A stretch of DNA of 64,000 bases from JAENWD01 sp963837165 (GTDB lineage: Bacteria; Acidobacteriota; Vicinamibacteria; Vicinamibacterales; JAENWD01). Shown piece by piece: positions 9,086 to 16,720 of this stretch (its first letter is position 1; each line of letters starts with the position of its first letter). The stretch covers positions 1-64,000 of the forward strand of contig CAWIMD010000009.1 in NCBI GenBank assembly GCA_963837165.1. Reading direction: 5' to 3'. The translations under genes were made by a program, and so were the position numbers. The notes under the pieces were generated by a model. The model was not told the origin of the DNA, searched no databases, and worked only from the letters and a program-made list of their open reading frames with translations.

Positions 9086-9787
9086 ATGTGGTTGACTCGC
9101 TCGACGGTGGCCGCGGCTGCTGCCGCGCTTGCCGTGCAATTTCTTCCCAGTGTCGCGTTCGCCAGCACGCCTGAGCGGCTGAGTTCTGCCGCTGAGGCGG
9201 TTCGGAATCTGGCTGCCGCGCCCGACAAAGGCATCCCGCAGGACCTGATCGCGAAGGCGCGATGCATTGTCGTCGTGCCCTCGCTCAAGTCGGGTGCGTT
9301 CGTCGTGGGGGCCGAGTACGGCCGCGGCTTCGCGTCGTGCCGCCATGACGGTGCCTGGACCGCGCCGGCCGCCGTCAAGGTCGAAGGGGGAAGCTTCGGC
9401 TTCCAGATCGGCGGACAGGAAACCGAGGTCATGATGCTGGTGATGAACCAGCAGGGCATGGACCGTCTGCTGTCCACGAAGTTCACCCTCGGAGCGGACG
9501 CCAGCGTGGCGGCCGGGCCGGTCGGGCGGAACGCGTCGGCGAAGACGGATGCAGCGCTGACCGCGGAGATCCTGTCCTATTCCCGCAGCCGCGGCGTGTA
9601 CGCGGGCGTGTCCCTCCAAGGCGCCACCCTTCGAGAAGACGATGACGCCAACAAGGACATGTACGGCAGGGAGATGAGCAACCGGAACATCCTGAGCGGC
9701 GGCGTCACGGCGCCCGCCGACGCGCAGCCGCTGCTGGCGGCGCTCAACAACTTCCGCGAGGCAGGCGCGCCGAGCGCGAGCCGGTAG
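9086..9787 (+). CDS. secreted SYLF (Ysc84-type) lipid-binding domain protein
   Basis: 233 aa. A signal peptide (about 1-26, ending PSVAFAS) is followed by an SYLF domain covering most of the rest. Typical segments are AKARCIVVVPSLKSGAFVVGAEYGRG, read here in two parts around residue 60, then GSFGFQIGGQETEVMMLVMN and SRGVYAGVSLQGATL near the end. SYLF proteins bind phosphoinositides or other lipids; in bacteria they are usually exported proteins of unknown role. A strong ribosome site GAGAGGGGG lies just before the ATG. The gene ends before a perfect inverted repeat that may serve as terminator. Confidence 0.85.
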   Translation: MWLTRSTVAAAAAALAVQFLPSVAFASTPERLSSAAEAVRNLAAAPDKGIPQDLIAKARCIVVVPSLKSGAFVVGAEYGRGFASCRHDGAWTAPAAVKVEGGSFGFQIGGQETEVMMLVMNQQGMDRLLSTKFTLGADASVAAGPVGRNASAKTDAALTAEILSYSRSRGVYAGVSLQGATLREDDDANKDMYGREMSNRNILSGGVTAPADAQPLLAALNNFREAGAPSASR

Positions 9788-9820
9788 GCGCCGGGCATAT
9801 CAACTCCCAGGCTCCAACTC

Positions 9821-9843
9821 CCAACTCCCAAGCTGGGAGTTGG
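9821..9843. terminator. perfect hairpin between convergent genes
   Basis: CCAACTCCCA at 9821-9830 and TGGGAGTTGG at 9834-9843 form a perfect 10-bp stem with a 3-nt loop. It lies in the 73-bp gap between the SYLF gene (plus) and the FxLYD-like gene (minus). The position suits a bidirectional terminator. There is no T-run on either side, so it would be non-canonical. Confidence 0.5.
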
Positions 9844-9860
9844 ACAGCGGGGAATTGGGT

Positions 9861-10293
9861 TCAAGGCTTCGGCACGGCCAGCTTCGGCACCATCTTCTGC
9901 TTGATGGCACCGTGGGCGTGCGAGAACCCGAGCTTGTTCCTGTTCATCTTGCTGTCTCGCGCCGTCCGGATCGTCACCAGGATGACCTCGCCCGGCTGGA
10001 GGGGCCGCGGGTGGCGATACCGGTCGGCGCCGAGCGGGTTGCCGGCGAGGTCGTACCAGGTACTCGTCGACGATCAGCCCCGCGATTGGCGCTGCTTCAA
10101 CGTTCTTGACGAAGATCGTCGTGATGATTTCCTTGCCCTGTACCTTCGTCAGAGGCTTGGTGATCTCGATCCTGGCCTCGCCGTAGATCGGGGTCACGAG
10201 CTTCGGGGGCGGGGCCTGCTTGGCGGCAAGGACCCCGGCACCGCCAATGCTGAGCGCCACCACCGTGACCATCGTCTGGCTCGTTCGGCTCAT
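9861..10293 (-). CDS. small secreted FxLYD-like protein, frameshifted
   Basis: About 143 aa once a one-base shift near 10055-10063 is allowed. The first part has a signal peptide (VALSIGGAGVLAAKQAP) and a beta-rich stretch ending VEAAPIAGLIVDEY. The open frame then degenerates into Arg/Pro-rich sequence. One frame over it continues WYDLAGNPLGADRYRH, LQPGEVILVTIRTA, and ends QKMVPKLAVPKP at a TGA at 9861-9863. The joined sequence resembles FxLYD-type domains (a YDxxGNxLG segment followed by a LxPGE turn), a weak match made by eye. The ribosome site GGGAGGA precedes the ATG. It is probably periplasmic, with unknown function. Confidence 0.65.
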
Positions 10294-10338
10294 CGCGTCC
10301 TCCCGTCAGGTGGGTGTCCGGCCGGTCCGGGCGTCGCC

Positions 10339-10344
10339 ATTCTG
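10339..10344 (-). promoter_or_regulatory. possible -10 hexamer (CAGAAT) for the FxLYD-like gene
   Basis: CAGAAT on the minus strand matches TATAAT at four of six positions and would give a 39-nt leader. The corresponding -35 zone falls at the start of the G-rich octamer array. Weak on its own. Confidence 0.25.
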
Positions 10345-10356
10345 CCACAGGGGGAG

Positions 10357-10511
10357 AGGGGACTGGGGGGCTGGGGGGCTGGGGATCTGGGGATCTGGGG
10401 ATCTGGGGGGCTGGGGATCTGGGGATCTGGGGATCTGGGGATCTGGGGATCTGGGGATCTGGGGATCTGGGGATCTGGGGATCTGGGGATCTGGGGATCT
10501 GGGGATCTGGG
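10357..10511 (+). repeat. octamer tandem array 1 (GGGGATCT), 15 ATCT units
   Basis: I count 15 ATCT units spaced by GGGG, mostly at exact 8-bp periodicity from 10385 to 10505. They are preceded by variant units of the form GGGGGGCT. The G4-N4-G4-N4 spacing meets the usual G-quadruplex sequence rule on the plus strand. Every unit contains GATC. The array is intergenic, upstream of the minus-strand FxLYD-like gene and next to a 70-bp REP-like element. Confidence 0.95.
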
Positions 10512-10514
10512 CGC

Positions 10515-10583
10515 GGGCAGACCTAAAGGTCTGCGCTACATGCGTTGCGCGCGGCCTCATGTAGCGCAGGCCTTCAGGCCTGC
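10515..10583 (+). repeat. REP/BIME-like element, copy 1
   Basis: Two palindromic heads, GCAGACCTAAAGGTCTGC and GCAGGCCTTCAGGCCTGC, flank a centre in which GCGCTACATG faces CATGTAGCGC. The whole forms an imperfect inverted repeat of about 69 bp. The reverse complement recurs at 22466-22536 with few differences. The remaining bases to 10642 (C-rich, with CCCAGATCCCCATCCT repeated) hold no gene. Confidence 0.85.
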
Positions 10584-10642
10584 CAGTCCCCCCGATCACC
10601 ATCCTCCCAGATCCCCATCCTCCCAGATCCCCATCCCCCCAC

Positions 10643-11125
10643 CTACCGCGTCGCCGGCGCCTGCTTCGTCGGGTCTTCGCTCGCGTTGACGTAGAAGATG
10701 TCGAACGGGCCCTCCAGGTTGATCTGGACCACGGTCGGCGTCTTCACCCACGCATAGTGGTGCATCCGTGCGGGCAGCGACACGTACCCGCCGGGCCCTA
10801 CCGGCGTGCTGCCGGTCCGATCGAGCGTATCGCCGGCGCCGATGTTGAGCATCCCCGAGATCACGGTGACCCGCTCGGTCATCGTGTGCCAGTGGGGTGG
10901 AATGGCGTAGCTGGCGGGGAACTTCAGCCGGAGCACCACCGGCCCCTCCGCGGACGGATTGCCCTCGAGCACGGCGATCTGGGCGCCCTGGGGCAGCACC
11001 GGCGGCGCCGGCCCCCACTGCACCTGGTCGGGCGGAATGACGATGTGGTGCTCCTGCGCGACGGCTGGTGCGGCCGCCAGCGCCGAGACGAGCACGGCAA
11101 GGGGTACGAGCGTACGTGACAGCAT
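10643..11125 (-). CDS. secreted cupin-domain protein
   Basis: 160 aa. A signal peptide (about 1-23, ending APAVAQE) is followed by a single cupin barrel. The metal-binding motif is visible as IPPHWHTMTERVTVISG near residue 80, with two His and a Glu. The second motif is less clear, LPARMHHYAWV near 123. Similar small secreted cupins of the DUF4437/ChrR type are common in Acidobacteriota and of unknown substrate. The ATG at 11125 is supported by AGGAGG eight bases upstream; longer in-frame readings belong to antisense of the next gene. The closest upstream neighbour is the LAL regulator on the same strand, 59 bp away. Confidence 0.8.
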   Translation of the reverse strand: MLSRTLVPLAVLVSALAAAPAVAQEHHIVIPPDQVQWGPAPPVLPQGAQIAVLEGNPSAEGPVVLRLKFPASYAIPPHWHTMTERVTVISGMLNIGAGDTLDRTGSTPVGPGGYVSLPARMHHYAWVKTPTVVQINLEGPFDIFYVNASEDPTKQAPATR

Positions 11126-11184
11126 GTTCGGAGTCCTCCTGAACGGGGGAGTGTAGAGAGGCGGCCGTTCGCGGAGCGTTCGCG

Positions 11185-14133
11185 TCAGCGTTCGGGGCGC
11201 AGGTCGGCTTTCTGCCGCAGCAGCGCGGGCAGCCACCAGCGGTCGCCGCGGGCACCCGACAACGCGATGGCGGCCTCGAGCGTGCTCGCGGCGCCGGCGC
11301 CGTCGCCGCCGGCGGCGAGTGTCTCCGCGAGCAGCGAGAGGTAGTAGGGGCGCCGGCTCGAGGCGCGCTGGGCATCGAGGCGGGCAATCCCCTGCTGGAT
11401 CAGCGCGAGGCCCTCGGCCGGCCGGCCTTCGACTCCGCGGATCCACCCGAGCAGGATGCGGGCCCAGTCGTCGTAGTACCCGAAGCCGTGGCGCTCGCAC
11501 AGCGCCAGCGCCTCCCCGGCGCATTGCGCCACCCGCGCGGCGTCGCGTCGCAGTTGATGGGTGATACCGCCATAGGCGAGCGCGAGGGTGAGGCTGTACG
11601 GGTGATCGAGGCGCCGCGCCCGCGCGATCGCCTCCTCGGCCTGGACGGCCGCCGCGTCGGCCTCGCCGAGCAGCCAGAGGGCATGCGCGTAGAAGGCCCG
11701 GACGAAGACGCCGAGATCCGACCCGAACGCGGACCGGCGGGGCGCGCGCTCGTCGAGCGCGGCAAGCGCGATCTCGAAGTGCTCGCGGGCGGACTGGAGC
11801 TCGCCGAGGCTGGTCAGCGTGCCCGCCATCGCGTGATGCGCCTCGCACCGGCCGGACGGATCGTCCGCGCTCGCCGCGAGGGCCTGCCCGGCGGCGGCCC
11901 GTGCCGACTCCATGTCGCCGAGCACGAAGTGCACCGTCCAGATGCCCCAGAGCCAGCGGACCGGCACCTGGCGCTGGCCGAGCGCCGCGCCGAGATCGAG
12001 AATGCGCGTCAGGTTCTCCTCGACCTCGACGGCCGCGTAGCCCCGGGCCGACGTCAGCGACTCGGAGAGCGCCGTTCGGAGCCTGAGCTCCTGCTGGTCG
12101 CGATCGCGGCCGGGCGGCAGCGGCCCGGTAAGCGCAAGCGCGTGCGTCAGGCAGCGGATGACTTCCTCGGTCGCCGAGACCCGCCCGGCCACCTGGGCGG
12201 CACGCTCGAGGAACGGGATGGCGCGAAGCGCCTGGCCTCCGCGGTCGAGATGCGTGGCTATGGTCGCGCTGACCGCGTCGAGATCGCCGGCGTGGAGCCG
12301 TTCGAGCGCCTGGGCAATCCGGCGGTGCACCAGGCGTCGCCGTGCCGGCCCGATGCCCGCGTACGCCACCTCGCGGATGCGGTCGTGGCTGAAATCCCAT
12401 CGCTCACCCGCCTGCACTCGGACGACGTGCCGGCGCCACAGCTCGTCGAGCGCGCGCACGACGGCGGGCTCCTCGAGGTCGCTCACCTCCGCGAGAACGT
12501 CGAAGGAGAAGTCGCGGCCCATGGCGGCGGCGACCTCGGCAACGTCGCGCGCTTCCACCGAGAGCAGGCCGAGCCTGGCGGCGACCACCGCCTGCACGCG
12601 GGGCGACCGCGCGTCGTCGCCGGTCCCGGACTGGTCCATGCGCCCCTGCTCGACGACGAAGAGCGGGTGGCCTTCGGTGCGCGCGAACAGGCGAGCCAGC
12701 GCGGTGCGGTCGATCGGGTGGCCGGCGACTTCCTCCGCCAGCCGCGCCGTGTCGGCCTCGTCCAGCGGCCCGAGGGTCATCGCCGACACGCGATCGAGCC
12801 GCTCGAGCTCGCGCAGGTGCGCGACGAGCGCCCGGTTGTCGGGCTCCTCTTCCGCACGTGAGGTGGCGACGACGAGGCACTGTGCCGACGCGTCGGCGCG
12901 CAGGAAGTACTGCAGCCAGTCGAGCGTGTCGGCGTCGGCCCACTGCACGTCGTCCAGCACGAGGACCAGGGGGGCCGCGGCGTGGAACGCGCGGGCCAGC
13001 GCGTCGAAGAACCGGGTGCGCTGCCAGGCTTCCAGCCGCGGCTCCGGGCGCATGTCGGGCCGCGCGGTGAGGACGTCGGGACGGAGGCGCGCGATCTCGG
13101 CAATCCAGACCGCGTCGAGCGACGCCAGGGACGGCGCGACGGCGTCGCTTTGCAGCCAGGCGGCCAGCGGCGCGTAGGCGAGCCGCCCGTCGCCCGCGTA
13201 GCAGCGCGTCGAGGCGATGCGCTGACGCCGAGCACGACACCACTCGCGGAGCTCCTCGACGAGGCGCGTCTTGCCGATGCCTGCCTCGCCGCGCACCAGG
13301 AGCAGCCGCGCGGGACCCTGCCCCGTGGCGCTGCAGGCCTGCTGAACAGCCGCCCACTCGGCGTGGCGTCCAATCAGGGGAAAGACGGCCGCGGGCGGCG
13401 GCGGCGCCGGCGCGGCCGCGGTCTCTTCATCGAGGTCGAGGATCTCGCGGTAGACCCGCCGCGTGGCGGCGCTCGGCGAGACGTTCAGGTCCTGCTTCAG
13501 GAGCGCCGCGCATTGCTGGTACAGGTGGAGGGCGGTGGCCCGCTCGCCGCGGTATGCGTGGCCGCGCATGAGCGCGCGCCAGGCGACCTCGCTGAGCGAG
13601 TCGATGCGGAGCAGCTGGTGAGCGACGGCAATCAGTTCGCTCGCGGCGTGCGCCGGTTCGAGCGCGGCCAGGCGACGCGTGAGCACCTCGACGGCGCGCT
13701 GGCGGAGGCGCTCGCGATCGGCCTCGATCCACTCGTCGTGGCAGCCGGGCAGGAGGTCTCCGGCATACAGCCGGGCGGCCTCCTCCAGCGCGGCGCCATC
13801 GCCCTGGAGCCCGCCTCCGGCGGCGCGATCGAACGCGTGGACGTCGCTGTCTGGAACGCTGCGCCACCCGAGCGTGCGGGGACCGGCCTCGACGATCCTC
13901 TCGATCTCCGGGCACGTCTCCCGCAGGTGGTGCCACTCGCGCCGCAGGTTCGTCAATGCCTGCGCGTCGGTGGACTCGGGCCAGAGGCGGCTGGCAATCT
14001 GCACCCGCGGCACCGGGCCGGCGCCGCCGAGCACGAGGCAGGCGAGCAGCTGCTGCTGCCTCGCACTGAGCGGCCGCGGTATCGGATGGCCGTCGAGCAG
14101 GACCCGGAAGGCGCCGAGGAGCTCGATGCGCAT
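11185..14133 (-). CDS. BTAD/AAA LAL-type transcriptional regulator
   Basis: 982 aa. The order is an N-terminal winged-helix domain (about 1-95, starting MRIELLGAFRVLLDG), a bacterial transcriptional activator (BTAD) helical domain (about 97-240, KQDLNVSPSAATRRVYREIL near its end), an AAA ATPase (about 255-440) with Walker A GEAGIGKTR and Walker B VLVLDDVQWADAD, then TPR-like helical repeats to the end. This is the architecture of SARP/LAL activators that respond to a small ligand. The ATG shares its A with the TGA of the SDR gene upstream (TGATG), so translation is coupled. It is a plausible controller of the SDR and of the divergent denD/aldolase genes, by context only. Confidence 0.85.
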   Translation of the reverse strand: MRIELLGAFRVLLDGHPIPRPLSARQQQLLACLVLGGAGPVPRVQIASRLWPESTDAQALTNLRREWHHLRETCPEIERIVEAGPRTLGWRSVPDSDVHAFDRAAGGGLQGDGAALEEAARLYAGDLLPGCHDEWIEADRERLRQRAVEVLTRRLAALEPAHAASELIAVAHQLLRIDSLSEVAWRALMRGHAYRGERATALHLYQQCAALLKQDLNVSPSAATRRVYREILDLDEETAAAPAPPPPAAVFPLIGRHAEWAAVQQACSATGQGPARLLLVRGEAGIGKTRLVEELREWCRARRQRIASTRCYAGDGRLAYAPLAAWLQSDAVAPSLASLDAVWIAEIARLRPDVLTARPDMRPEPRLEAWQRTRFFDALARAFHAAAPLVLVLDDVQWADADTLDWLQYFLRADASAQCLVVATSRAEEEPDNRALVAHLRELERLDRVSAMTLGPLDEADTARLAEEVAGHPIDRTALARLFARTEGHPLFVVEQGRMDQSGTGDDARSPRVQAVVAARLGLLSVEARDVAEVAAAMGRDFSFDVLAEVSDLEEPAVVRALDELWRRHVVRVQAGERWDFSHDRIREVAYAGIGPARRRLVHRRIAQALERLHAGDLDAVSATIATHLDRGGQALRAIPFLERAAQVAGRVSATEEVIRCLTHALALTGPLPPGRDRDQQELRLRTALSESLTSARGYAAVEVEENLTRILDLGAALGQRQVPVRWLWGIWTVHFVLGDMESARAAAGQALAASADDPSGRCEAHHAMAGTLTSLGELQSAREHFEIALAALDERAPRRSAFGSDLGVFVRAFYAHALWLLGEADAAAVQAEEAIARARRLDHPYSLTLALAYGGITHQLRRDAARVAQCAGEALALCERHGFGYYDDWARILLGWIRGVEGRPAEGLALIQQGIARLDAQRASSRRPYYLSLLAETLAAGGDGAGAASTLEAAIALSGARGDRWWLPALLRQKADLRPER

Positions 14134-14891
14134 CAGCCGCGGCCGATGAACGGCATCTTCGTCGCCATCACGGTGAGGAACTGGACGTTCGCATCGAGCG
14201 GCAGCCCGGCCATGTAGAGGACGGCGTCCACGACGTGCGACACGTGCAAGCGGGGCTCGACGGCGGTCTCGCCGCTGGCCTGCAGCGTGCCGGTGGCGAA
14301 CCGCGCCGTCATGTCGGTGGCCGCGTTGCCGATGTCGATCTGCCCGCAGGCGATATCGAACTGACGGCCGTCGAGCGACGTCGCGCGCGTGAGCCCGGTG
14401 ATCGCGTGCTTGCTGGCGGTGTAGGGGGCCGAGTTCGGCCGCGGCACGTAGGCCGAGATGGAGCCGTTGTTGATGATGCGGCCGCCGCGAGGACGCTGGT
14501 CCTTCATGAGCTTGAAGGCCTGCTGCGTGCAGAGGAAGGCGCCGGTCAGGTTCACGTCCACCACCGCGCGCCACTGGTCGATCGTGATCTCCTCGAGCGG
14601 CACACCGGGCGCGCTCACGCCGGCATTGTTGAAGAGCACGTCGAGGCGGCCGAACTCGGCAGCCGTGCGGTCGAACAGCTGCCGGACCGACGCCGGATCG
14701 GCGACGTCGGCCGGCACCACCAGGCCGCACCCGGGCTCCACGCCGGCCAGGCGCAGCGTCTCGTCGAGCGGATCCCGTCGTCGGCCCGACAGCACGACGG
14801 CGTACCCGGCCCGGAGGAGGCCGATGGCGACCGCCCGGCCGATGCCCGACCCGGCCCCGGTCACGCTGGCCACGCGAGGTGGTGTCGTCAC
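14133..14891 (-). CDS. short-chain dehydrogenase/reductase
   Basis: 252 aa from a GTG at 14891; residues read further upstream lack SDR character. It is a classical SDR. The NAD(P) motif TGAGSGIG is near residue 11, NNAG near 92, and the catalytic Ser plus YTASK near 150-165 (NNGSISAYVP, SAPYTASKHAITG). The family oxidises or reduces alcohol and ketone groups in the cytoplasm. It lies divergent to denD with only 28 bp between the starts, and is translationally coupled to the LAL regulator. That suggests a role in the same sugar-acid pathway. Confidence 0.85.
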   Translation of the reverse strand: MTTPPRVASVTGAGSGIGRAVAIGLLRAGYAVVLSGRRRDPLDETLRLAGVEPGCGLVVPADVADPASVRQLFDRTAAEFGRLDVLFNNAGVSAPGVPLEEITIDQWRAVVDVNLTGAFLCTQQAFKLMKDQRPRGGRIINNGSISAYVPRPNSAPYTASKHAITGLTRATSLDGRQFDIACGQIDIGNAATDMTARFATGTLQASGETAVEPRLHVSHVVDAVLYMAGLPLDANVQFLTVMATKMPFIGRG

Positions 14892-14919
14892 ATCGGGAAC
14901 GGTAACATGGCACGCCACG

Positions 14920-15861
14920 ATGGAGGTCCTCGTCACGGGCGCCGGCGGGTTCCTCGGAAGTCTGGTCATCCGAGACCTGCTGGCCGGCCCGCCCGGCTGG
15001 CCGCCCGTCACCCGCGTGATTGGCGCCGACCTTGGTCCGTGCGCGATGCTGGACCAGCGCCTGGACCACCACGTGGGCTCGCTCACCGACCCGGCGTTCG
15101 TCCGCACGCTCGTAGGACCCGGCGTCCAGGTCGTGCTTCACCTCGCCGCGGTCGTCAGCGGCCAGGCCGAGGCCGAGTTCGACCTCGGCGTTGCGGTGAA
15201 CGTGGATGGGACGCGGGCGCTGCTCGAGGCATGCCGCGTCGGCGGCGCCCGACCGCGATTCGTCTTCGCGAGCACCGTGGCGGTCTTCGGGGGCGAGTTG
15301 CCGGCGGTCGTGCCCGACGATCAGGCCGCATGGCCCCAGTCGTCGTACGGCGCCGAGAAGGTGATTGGCGAGCTGCTCGTGACCGAGTACTCGCGGCGCG
15401 GGTGGGTTGACGGGATCTCGTGCCGGCTGCCGACGGTCGCCGTCCGGCCCGGCGCGCCGAACTCGGCGGTGTCCTCGTTCGTGAGCGGCATCATCCGCGA
15501 GCCGCTGGCGGGCATCGACGCCGTCTGCCCGGTCCCGCTCGACACGCCGCTGTGGATCACCTCTCCCGCCACGGCCACGGCCAACCTGCTGCACGCCGCG
15601 CAGGCCGACACGAGCCGGCTCGCGGACCACCGGACGGTGAACCTTCCGGGGCTGACGACCACGCCGCGGGAGATGCTCGACGGGCTCGAGCGGCTCGCGG
15701 GCCCCGCGGTCCGCGCACGCGTCCGAGTGACGGCCGACCCGGGCTTCGCACGCATCGTCGCATCCTGGCCCGGGCGCTTCGAGACCAGCCGCGCCCGCGC
15801 GCTCGGGTTTCACGCCGACCGCGATGTGGACGTCGTCCTGCGACAGGCGGTTTCGAACTGA
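14920..15861 (+). CDS. denD: D-erythronate dehydrogenase-like NAD epimerase/dehydratase
   Basis: 313 aa from the ATG at 14920. It has the extended-SDR fold with GAGGFLG at residues 7-13 and the active-site YGAEK near 146. Segments such as HLAAVVSGQAEAEFDLG, STVAVFGGELPAVVPDD, RLPTVAVRPGAPN and SGIIREPLAG are characteristic of DenD, which oxidises D-erythronate to 2-oxo-D-erythronate. The aldolase gene follows 66 bp downstream, and an SDR-LAL regulator pair is divergent. No OtnI or OtnK homologue is present in the window. The substrate could be a related four-carbon sugar acid. Confidence 0.8.
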   Translation: MEVLVTGAGGFLGSLVIRDLLAGPPGWPPVTRVIGADLGPCAMLDQRLDHHVGSLTDPAFVRTLVGPGVQVVLHLAAVVSGQAEAEFDLGVAVNVDGTRALLEACRVGGARPRFVFASTVAVFGGELPAVVPDDQAAWPQSSYGAEKVIGELLVTEYSRRGWVDGISCRLPTVAVRPGAPNSAVSSFVSGIIREPLAGIDAVCPVPLDTPLWITSPATATANLLHAAQADTSRLADHRTVNLPGLTTTPREMLDGLERLAGPAVRARVRVTADPGFARIVASWPGRFETSRARALGFHADRDVDVVLRQAVSN

Positions 15862-15927
15862 TACAGAAACGACGTCGAATAGGCTCCCCAGGCTGGACTG
15901 TCCGGGAGCCGCGTGGTAATTACCGGC

Positions 15928-16720
15928 ATGCCGTTCGAGCTCCTGCTGTTCTCCCCCGATCCCGGTTTCGTGCGGCGCGCCGTGGCGGCCGGCGTTGACG
16001 GGGTAGTCGTGGACTGGGAGCGTCGCGGGAAGCGCGAGCGGCAGGCCTCCGCCGACACGCAGATCAACGAAGACACGCCGGACGACCTGCGGCGGGTGCG
16101 GGCGGCCACCACCCGGCCGATCATCTGCCGGATCAACGGCGTGGGCCCGACCACACGCGAGGAGGTCGAGACTGCGATCGCGTGCGGAGCCGACGAGATC
16201 CTGGTGCCGATGGCCACGCGGCCCTTCGAGGTGGAGTGCGTGCTCGAGGCCGCGAGGGGCCGCATCGGGGTGGGAGCGCTCATCGAGACGAACGGGGCCG
16301 TCGAGCGGGCGGCGGCCTTCGCGGCGCTGCCGCTCACCCGTGTCTATGTCGGGCTGAACGATTCTCTCGATCCAGCGGCGCTCCGCGTGTCTGTTCGACG
16401 CGGTTGCCGACGGCACGGTGGAGCGGGTCAGGGCGGCCTCGCGCGCGCCGTTCGGGTTCGGCGGCCTGACCGTGCCCGAGCGGGGGGCGCCCGTGCCGTG
16501 CCGCCTCCTCATGGGCGAGATGATCCGTCTCGGCTGTGCCTTCTCCTTCCTGCGGCGCTCCTTCCATCGGGACGTGCGCGACGTGCCGGTCGAGGACGCG
16601 GTCCCGAGGATGCGCGCCGCGCTGGCCCGTGCCGCCGCGCGGCCGCCCGGGGACGTGGCCCGCGACCGCCGCGCCCTCGAGGGCGCGCTGTTGCACGCGG
16701 GGCAGACGCTTGCCGGGTAG
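15928..16720 (+). CDS. HpcH/HpaI aldolase/citrate lyase family protein, frameshifted
   Basis: About 264 aa after correcting one base. The N-terminal part (MPFELLLFSPDPGFVRRAV, GVDGVVVDWERRGK, ICRINGVGP, GADEILVPMA) is a typical HpcH/HpaI TIM barrel, a metal-dependent class II aldolase that cleaves 2-oxo acids. At about 16366 the frame breaks inside YVGLND. One frame over it continues LSIQRRSACLFDAVADG and FGFGGLTVPERGAPVPC, and stops at a TAG at 16718-16720. A GTG at 15913 is an alternative start. Sitting behind denD, it may cleave the 2-oxo acid formed there. Confidence 0.75.

Noticed and set aside
10220..10689. Glycine-rich peptides with repeating GSGDLGIW and similar ones at 22.0, 36.7 and 42.4 kb
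   Set aside because: They are translations of the 8-bp octamer arrays (24 nt give 8 residues), not proteins.
11185..16512. Single 1775-codon minus-strand frame
   Set aside because: Only the part from 14133 down is a protein (the LAL regulator). The upstream part is antisense of denD and the aldolase and lacks protein character.
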